Below, one piece after another: positions 7,097 through 10,383 of a DNA stretch of 10,383 nucleotides. The notes below the pieces were generated by a model. The model made no database searches. It was not told the DNA's origin and saw only the letters and a list, made by a program, of their open reading frames with translations. The stretch comes from Candidatus Omnitrophota bacterium (GTDB lineage: Bacteria > Omnitrophota > Omnitrophia > Omnitrophales > Aquincolibacteriaceae), in NCBI GenBank assembly GCA_023247135.1, contig JAHFHB010000042.1:1-10383 (forward strand), read 5' to 3'. Within the stretch, counting starts at the first letter, position 1; each line of letters opens with the position of its first letter. Both the position numbers and the translations under genes were made by a program.

Positions 7097-7111
7097 AAAA
7101 TTGAAAATTTT
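7097..7111. repeat. Small AT-rich inverted repeat at the glmS stop
   Basis: AAAATT-GAA-AATTTT is a perfect six-base inverted repeat with a three-base loop. It overlaps the glmS stop codon (7110-7112) and directly abuts the GC-rich palindrome. Alone it is too weak to matter. Next to the GC hairpin it makes a tandem structured segment at the 3' end of glmS. Confidence 0.35.
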
Positions 7112-8954
7112 ATTCGACGGTAACCGATTTTGCAAGGTTGCGCGGCTGGTCCACGTCGCGGCCGTTCAGCACAGAAACCTTGTAAGCGAAAAGCTGCAGG
7201 GGGATCACCGCAAGAATCGGCGAGAAGATTTCAGACATTTTTGGAATTGCAAAAAAATCATCAGCCATGTCATCCAAAGCGTCATCGCCGGCCGTGCCGA
7301 TCGCGATCACAATGCCGTCGCGCGCTTTAATTTCCTGGATATTGGAAACCATTTTGGCATAAGTTTTCGAATGCGGCGCGATGCAAATAACCGGCTGTTC
7401 GTTATCGATCAAGGCAATGGGGCCGTGCTTGAGTTCCCCGGCCGCGTAACCGTGCGCGTGCGCATAGGAAATTTCCTTGAGCTTCAAAGCCCCTTCCAGC
7501 GCCGTGGGATAATTATACCCGCGGCCGATGTAAAGAAAGTTTTTACGGTGCGAGTGTTTGCGGGCGCAGCGGTCGATGCTTTTGGCCAGCTCCAGAGTCT
7601 TTTCACAAGCGGCCGGCAGTTTTTTAAACTCGGAAACAAGGCTGCGCAATTCAGCCTCCGGACTCTTTCTGCGAAGCCGGGCCATGAAAATCGTCACGCT
7701 GATCATCGTCGCCAGCTGAGCCACGTAGGCTTTGGTAGATGCCACGCCGATTTCCGGCCCCGCATGCGTATAAATCACAAAATCTGCTTCGCGCGCCAGC
7801 GTACTGCCCACCACATTAACGATCGCCAGCGTCAGCGCCTTTTTCTGTTTGGCAATTCTAAGCGCGGCCAGCGTGTCAGCCGTTTCTCCGGACTGCGAGA
7901 TCACCACCACCAGATCTTCAGAGTTCAGCACGGGGTCTTCATAACGGAATTCACTCGAAACTGCGACTTCGACCGGAATACGCGCGTACTTTTCAAGCAT
8001 GTACTGCCCGACAATGGCGGCATGATAAGCGGTCCCGCAGCTGACGGCATAAACCCGGCGAATCTTGCGCAGTTTCGCGCGATAACCGGCGGACATTCGT
8101 TCAAATTCGATCCGGCCGCCAGGCTTCACCTGATTTTTAATGATTTCTTCGACGACTGCCGGCTGCTCATAAATTTCTTTAAGCATGTAGTGCGAGTAGC
8201 CGCCCTTTTGCGCTTCGGCAATCGTCCACTGGATTTCAACGGGGCGGCGCTTGACCGGCTTGCGGGTTTTGAGATCAAACACTTCCACAGTCCGCGCAGT
8301 TAAAACCGCATACTCATCATCTTCCAGGTACAGAAAGCGATTGGTGTAGGGCAAAAGCGCGGAGACATCGCTCGCCAAAAAATTTTCCTGCTGTCCGAAG
8401 CCGATCACGAGCGGATTGGATCTCTTGAAGGCAATCAGCCGGTCCGGCTCTTCGCGGCTGATCAGCGCAAAGGCAAAATAGCCCTCCATGCGCTTGACGG
8501 CCTTAAGGACCGCTTCGACCAGGCCTGTCGACCGGGAATAGTAACAAGCGATCAGATTGACCGCAACTTCCGTATCTGTCTGAGAATAAAAGCGAAATCC
8601 CTTGGCTTTAAGCTCGTCTTTTAAAGCCGCGTAATTTTCAATAATGCCATTGTGGATAATCGCCAGACGCTTGGAGTTGTCCAGATGCGGGTGGGCGTTC
8701 AGGCGGGACGGCTCGCCGTGCGTGGCCCAGCGCGTATGCCCCAGACCGGCATGGGCAGAAAGATCCCGGCCGGCCAAAAGATTTTTCAGGGCGGCCAGTT
8801 TCCCCTTTTCCTTAACCACTTCAATGGCATGGCTACTCCGATTCAGGCACGCAATGCCCGCAGAGTCATAGCCGCGGTACTCCAGATGCTCCAGCCCCTG
8901 AATGAGCACCGAAACAGCGTTGCGATGGCCGATATACCCCACGATTCCGCACAT
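7110..8954 (-). CDS. glmS: Glutamine--fructose-6-phosphate aminotransferase (isomerizing)
   Basis: The protein has 614 residues, against about 609 in E. coli. It converts fructose-6-phosphate and glutamine to glucosamine-6-phosphate and glutamate, the first committed step to UDP-GlcNAc for peptidoglycan and LPS. Residues 1 to about 230 are the class II glutaminase domain, with nucleophile C2 exposed after Met removal, YRGYDSAG (26-33), HTRWATHG (73-80) and HNGIIEN (101-107). Two SIS sugar-isomerase domains follow. The first includes SCGTAYHA (305-312), SQSGETADT (353-361) and GPEIGVASTKA (399-409). The second includes KLKEISYAHA with E494 and ELKHGP with H510. The C-terminal DQPRNLAKSVTVE carries K609. 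E494, H510 and K609 align with the isomerase residues of E. coli GlmS. ATG 8954 is preceded by AGGAAAGGG at suitable spacing. A TATAAT-type promoter lies about 35 bases upstream, leaving a leader too short for a glmS ribozyme. It is intact with no anomalies. Confidence 0.98.
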   Translation of the reverse strand: MCGIVGYIGHRNAVSVLIQGLEHLEYRGYDSAGIACLNRSSHAIEVVKEKGKLAALKNLLAGRDLSAHAGLGHTRWATHGEPSRLNAHPHLDNSKRLAIIHNGIIENYAALKDELKAKGFRFYSQTDTEVAVNLIACYYSRSTGLVEAVLKAVKRMEGYFAFALISREEPDRLIAFKRSNPLVIGFGQQENFLASDVSALLPYTNRFLYLEDDEYAVLTARTVEVFDLKTRKPVKRRPVEIQWTIAEAQKGGYSHYMLKEIYEQPAVVEEIIKNQVKPGGRIEFERMSAGYRAKLRKIRRVYAVSCGTAYHAAIVGQYMLEKYARIPVEVAVSSEFRYEDPVLNSEDLVVVISQSGETADTLAALRIAKQKKALTLAIVNVVGSTLAREADFVIYTHAGPEIGVASTKAYVAQLATMISVTIFMARLRRKSPEAELRSLVSEFKKLPAACEKTLELAKSIDRCARKHSHRKNFLYIGRGYNYPTALEGALKLKEISYAHAHGYAAGELKHGPIALIDNEQPVICIAPHSKTYAKMVSNIQEIKARDGIVIAIGTAGDDALDDMADDFFAIPKMSEIFSPILAVIPLQLFAYKVSVLNGRDVDQPRNLAKSVTVE

Positions 8955-8987
8955 GAAATTTGCCCTTTCCTTTGGACCTGTCCGCGG

Positions 8988-9017
8988 ATTATAGCGCCGC
9001 GAATATCATTTTGACAG
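8988..9017 (-). promoter_or_regulatory. Sigma-70-like promoter for glmS
   Basis: On the minus strand a perfect TATAAT -10 box (bases 8988-8993) is preceded by an 18-base spacer and CTGTCA (9012-9017), which matches four of six positions of TTGACA. The expected start of transcription is near 8981, giving a leader of about 27 bases that contains the glmS ribosome site. Confidence 0.6.
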
Positions 9018-9039
9018 CGGATTTCAAATAAACTAAGAT
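9011..9039 (+). promoter_or_regulatory. Sigma-70-like promoter for the HAMP/glycoamylase pair
   Basis: A perfect TTGACA (9011-9016) is followed by a 17-base spacer and TAAGAT (9034-9039), which matches four of six positions of TATAAT. The predicted transcript start is near 9046, about 44 bases before the HAMP gene's ATG. The -35 box overlaps that of the divergent glmS promoter by five bases. Confidence 0.65.
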
Positions 9040-9089
9040 GACTGCGCTTAAGTGAGTACCCTCAAAACACTTTTTTACAAAAAGAGCCC

Positions 9090-9740
9090 ATGACTTACAG
9101 ACGCAGCCAGTTCCTGATCAATAAGCCTTTGCAGTTTAGATACATGGCTTACCTGACGGCCACGCTGTTGATCATTGCGGTCGTTTCCCTGCTGGGTCTT
9201 TACGTCGGAATCTGGGGCGGCGTGCTCGACGCCTTTTCCGATAAACGCGTGCGCGACGATCTGTTGATCGCCTCGCGGCTGACTCAGTATGAAGAAGCCA
9301 GAATCCCTGATGCCGCCGGCGGCGGGTTTTCGGCACTCTCTTTTTTCAAACAATCCGAAAAACTCAGCCAGCGCCAGCGCGAAGTTTTTAAAGACATTCT
9401 CGATAAAACCAACCGCGAGCTTTTTTTTAAACTTCTGATCTTGTTTGTTTTTATCGCCTGGGGATCCGTTTACGTTTCCCACAAAATTGCCGGGCCGCTT
9501 TACCGGTTTTCGGCAACGCTTGATCAAATCGCCAAAGGCAACCTCGCCACCCGCGTGCATTTGCGCAAATCCGATGAAGCGCAGTTCATCGCCGAACATT
9601 TCAACGAGGCGCTCATCGCGCTTGATCTGAAGTTTTCCCAGCTCAAAAACATTATTCAGGAACACAAGAAAAATCCAGAGCGTCTCGCGGCGAGGCTCCA
9701 GGAAGAGCTCGATAAAATTAAAACCAGTGCCGACCGTTAA
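9090..9740 (+). CDS. Two-helix membrane protein with HAMP domain and no output domain
   Basis: The protein has 216 residues. After a basic N-terminus (TYRRSQFLINKPLQFRY), helix 1 spans about 17-41. A short extracytoplasmic segment of about 65-70 residues follows, then helix 2 at about 111-130. A HAMP domain covers about 131-183: HKIAGPLYRF with the conserved Pro at 136, then QIAKGNLATRVHLRKSDE. A charged coiled coil runs from about 178 to 211 and the protein ends there. HAMP domains normally pass motion from a sensor to a kinase, cyclase or chemotaxis signalling domain, and none is present. The protein may signal through a partner, act as a dimeric membrane scaffold, or regulate by binding. 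I recall similar short proteins in Omnitrophota- and deltaproteobacteria-like genomes, with no known function. The only sensible start is ATG 9090, which has a weak AAAGAG ribosome site and a good promoter upstream. Its end overlaps the glycoamylase-like gene by 14 bases. Confidence 0.85.
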   Translation: MTYRRSQFLINKPLQFRYMAYLTATLLIIAVVSLLGLYVGIWGGVLDAFSDKRVRDDLLIASRLTQYEEARIPDAAGGGFSALSFFKQSEKLSQRQREVFKDILDKTNRELFFKLLILFVFIAWGSVYVSHKIAGPLYRFSATLDQIAKGNLATRVHLRKSDEAQFIAEHFNEALIALDLKFSQLKNIIQEHKKNPERLAARLQEELDKIKTSADR

Positions 9741-10383
9741 AAAAGCGCTGAGTATCCTCTGGATTTTGGCCATGCTCATTCCCGCCCCGGCGGCCAGGGC
9801 TGAAAGCATTTCTCCCGAAGACCGCGCCCTTCTCACCCAGATTCAAAAAGACACCCTGCAGTATTTTATCCGCATGTCGGATAAAAACACGGGGCTGACG
9901 CGCGACTCTTCACAAAACGGTTCACCCGCTTCCATTGCAGCCACGGGCTTTGCGCTCGCCGCGATAGCCATCGGTCAGACACACGGCTGGATTCCCGCCG
10001 ATTATGCGAGGACACGAATCCAAAAAACCCTCAAGGCGCTCCTGCGGCAAGTGGAGCATGAGCACGGCTTTTTTTATCACTTCATCGACCGCCAAAACGG
10101 CAAGCGCGTGTGGGGCTCTGAGGCTTCTTCGATTGATACAGCGCTGCTTCTGGCCGGGGCGCTGCTGGCGGCAGAGCACTATCCGGATTCCGAGATCGAG
10201 CGCATGGCTCACGAAATTTATGACCGGATTGATTGGCAATGGATGCTGAATGGCTCTCTGCTTGTATGCATGGGCTGGAAACCCGAGGGTGGGTTTCTGC
10301 CCTATTACTGGGACTCCTACAACGAACTTTTGATTTTGCAAGCGCTGGCCATTGGCGCTACTAAAAACGCGATCCCGGCCAAA
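9727..10383 (+). CDS. Secreted glycoamylase-like (GH144-like) enzyme, 3' end outside window
   Basis: The visible part is 219 residues and runs off the right edge. I place the start at GTG 9727, inside the upstream gene, because it yields a textbook signal peptide: PTVKK, then a hydrophobic core ALSILWILAMLI, then PAPAARA and likely cleavage before ESIS. The first in-frame ATG (9772) would cut through the hydrophobic core. The mature part matches the glycoamylase-like family that includes GH144 beta-1,2-glucanases and the related domain of cyclic beta-1,2-glucan synthases. Signatures are ATGFALAAIAIGQTHGWI (72-89), HGFFYHFIDRQNGKRVW (113-129), SEASSIDTALLLAGAL (131-146), DRIDWQWML (166-174), CMGWKPEGGF (181-190) and WDSYNELL (195-202). 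Conserved acidic residues E132, D137 and E200 are candidate catalytic or substrate contacts. The enzyme is probably periplasmic or secreted and acts on a glucan, with the exact linkage unknown. The 14-base overlap suggests translational coupling to the HAMP gene. Confidence 0.82.
   Translation, partial: MPTVKKALSILWILAMLIPAPAARAESISPEDRALLTQIQKDTLQYFIRMSDKNTGLTRDSSQNGSPASIAATGFALAAIAIGQTHGWIPADYARTRIQKTLKALLRQVEHEHGFFYHFIDRQNGKRVWGSEASSIDTALLLAGALLAAEHYPDSEIERMAHEIYDRIDWQWMLNGSLLVCMGWKPEGGFLPYYWDSYNELLILQALAIGATKNAIPAK

Noticed and set aside
7101..8303. A 400-codon open frame on the plus strand opposite glmS
   Set aside because: It lies wholly antisense to an intact, highly conserved glmS. 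Its product is rich in Arg, Phe and His with no recognisable domain, and it has no promoter or ribosome site of its own. It is a codon-bias shadow.
8955..8987. A glmS ribozyme upstream of glmS
   Set aside because: The leader after the predicted transcript start is only about 27 bases, far shorter than the ribozyme. No matching core is visible between the promoter and the ATG.
9075..9836. A 253-codon open frame on the minus strand opposite the HAMP gene
   Set aside because: It is antisense to a gene with clear transmembrane and HAMP features and runs across two real genes. Its translated composition resembles no family I know.
1..10383. CRISPR arrays, tRNA or rRNA genes, transposases, integrase sites
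   Set aside because: I found no spaced direct repeats, no cloverleaf or rRNA-like stretches and no transposase or integrase motifs. Coding sequence fills nearly the whole window.

Overview
The window is a densely coded stretch of a bacterial chromosome with roughly balanced to slightly GC-rich base composition. There is no mobile element, CRISPR array, tRNA or rRNA, and no gene-free stretch longer than about 150 bases. The gene set suggests a Gram-negative, uncultured-type bacterium. The pointers are a short HAMP-only membrane protein, a periplasmic glycoamylase-like enzyme, a FecR-domain protein with a sugar-binding-like tail, and a spermidine-synthase-like protein with membrane and TPR regions. 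I recall this combination from Omnitrophota and some deltaproteobacterial or Elusimicrobia-like genomes. That placement is memory-based inference and is not proven here.

Layout, left to right. The 3' tail of an unidentified plus-strand gene (3-68) meets, stop to stop, a long minus-strand run. In transcription order on the minus strand (right to left) the run is: glmS (8954-7110), cbiX-like chelatase (7049-6657), bcp-type peroxiredoxin (6670-6200), yjbQ-family gene (6197-5781), a large polytopic spermidine-synthase-like/TPR protein (5719-2546), a FecR-domain protein (2445-1138), and a membrane-anchored MORN-type repeat protein (1078-65). To the right, on the plus strand, a two-helix HAMP protein (9090-9740) overlaps the start of a secreted glycoamylase-like/GH144-like enzyme (9727 to the window end, incomplete).

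The two transcription units diverge from 8955-9089. I see a good sigma-70-like promoter on each strand there, and their -35 hexamers occupy almost the same bases. A GC-rich palindrome of REP type lies between glmS and cbiX, and a weak hairpin plus T-run follows the spermidine-synthase-like gene. The run may therefore be split into glmS, a tightly overlapped cbiX-bcp-yjbQ(-synthase) group, and a downstream FecR/MORN group.

Functionally, glmS makes glucosamine-6-phosphate for peptidoglycan and LPS. The chelatase, peroxiredoxin and YjbQ protein are small cytosolic housekeeping enzymes of cofactor and redox metabolism. The next three genes are all membrane-anchored and carry repeat or ligand-binding regions, which suggests an uncharacterised envelope function. 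The plus-strand pair combines a signalling-type membrane module without an output domain with an exported glucan-acting enzyme. The most novel parts are the synthase-like/FecR/MORN trio and the HAMP-glycoamylase pair. None of them can be called a new system from sequence alone.
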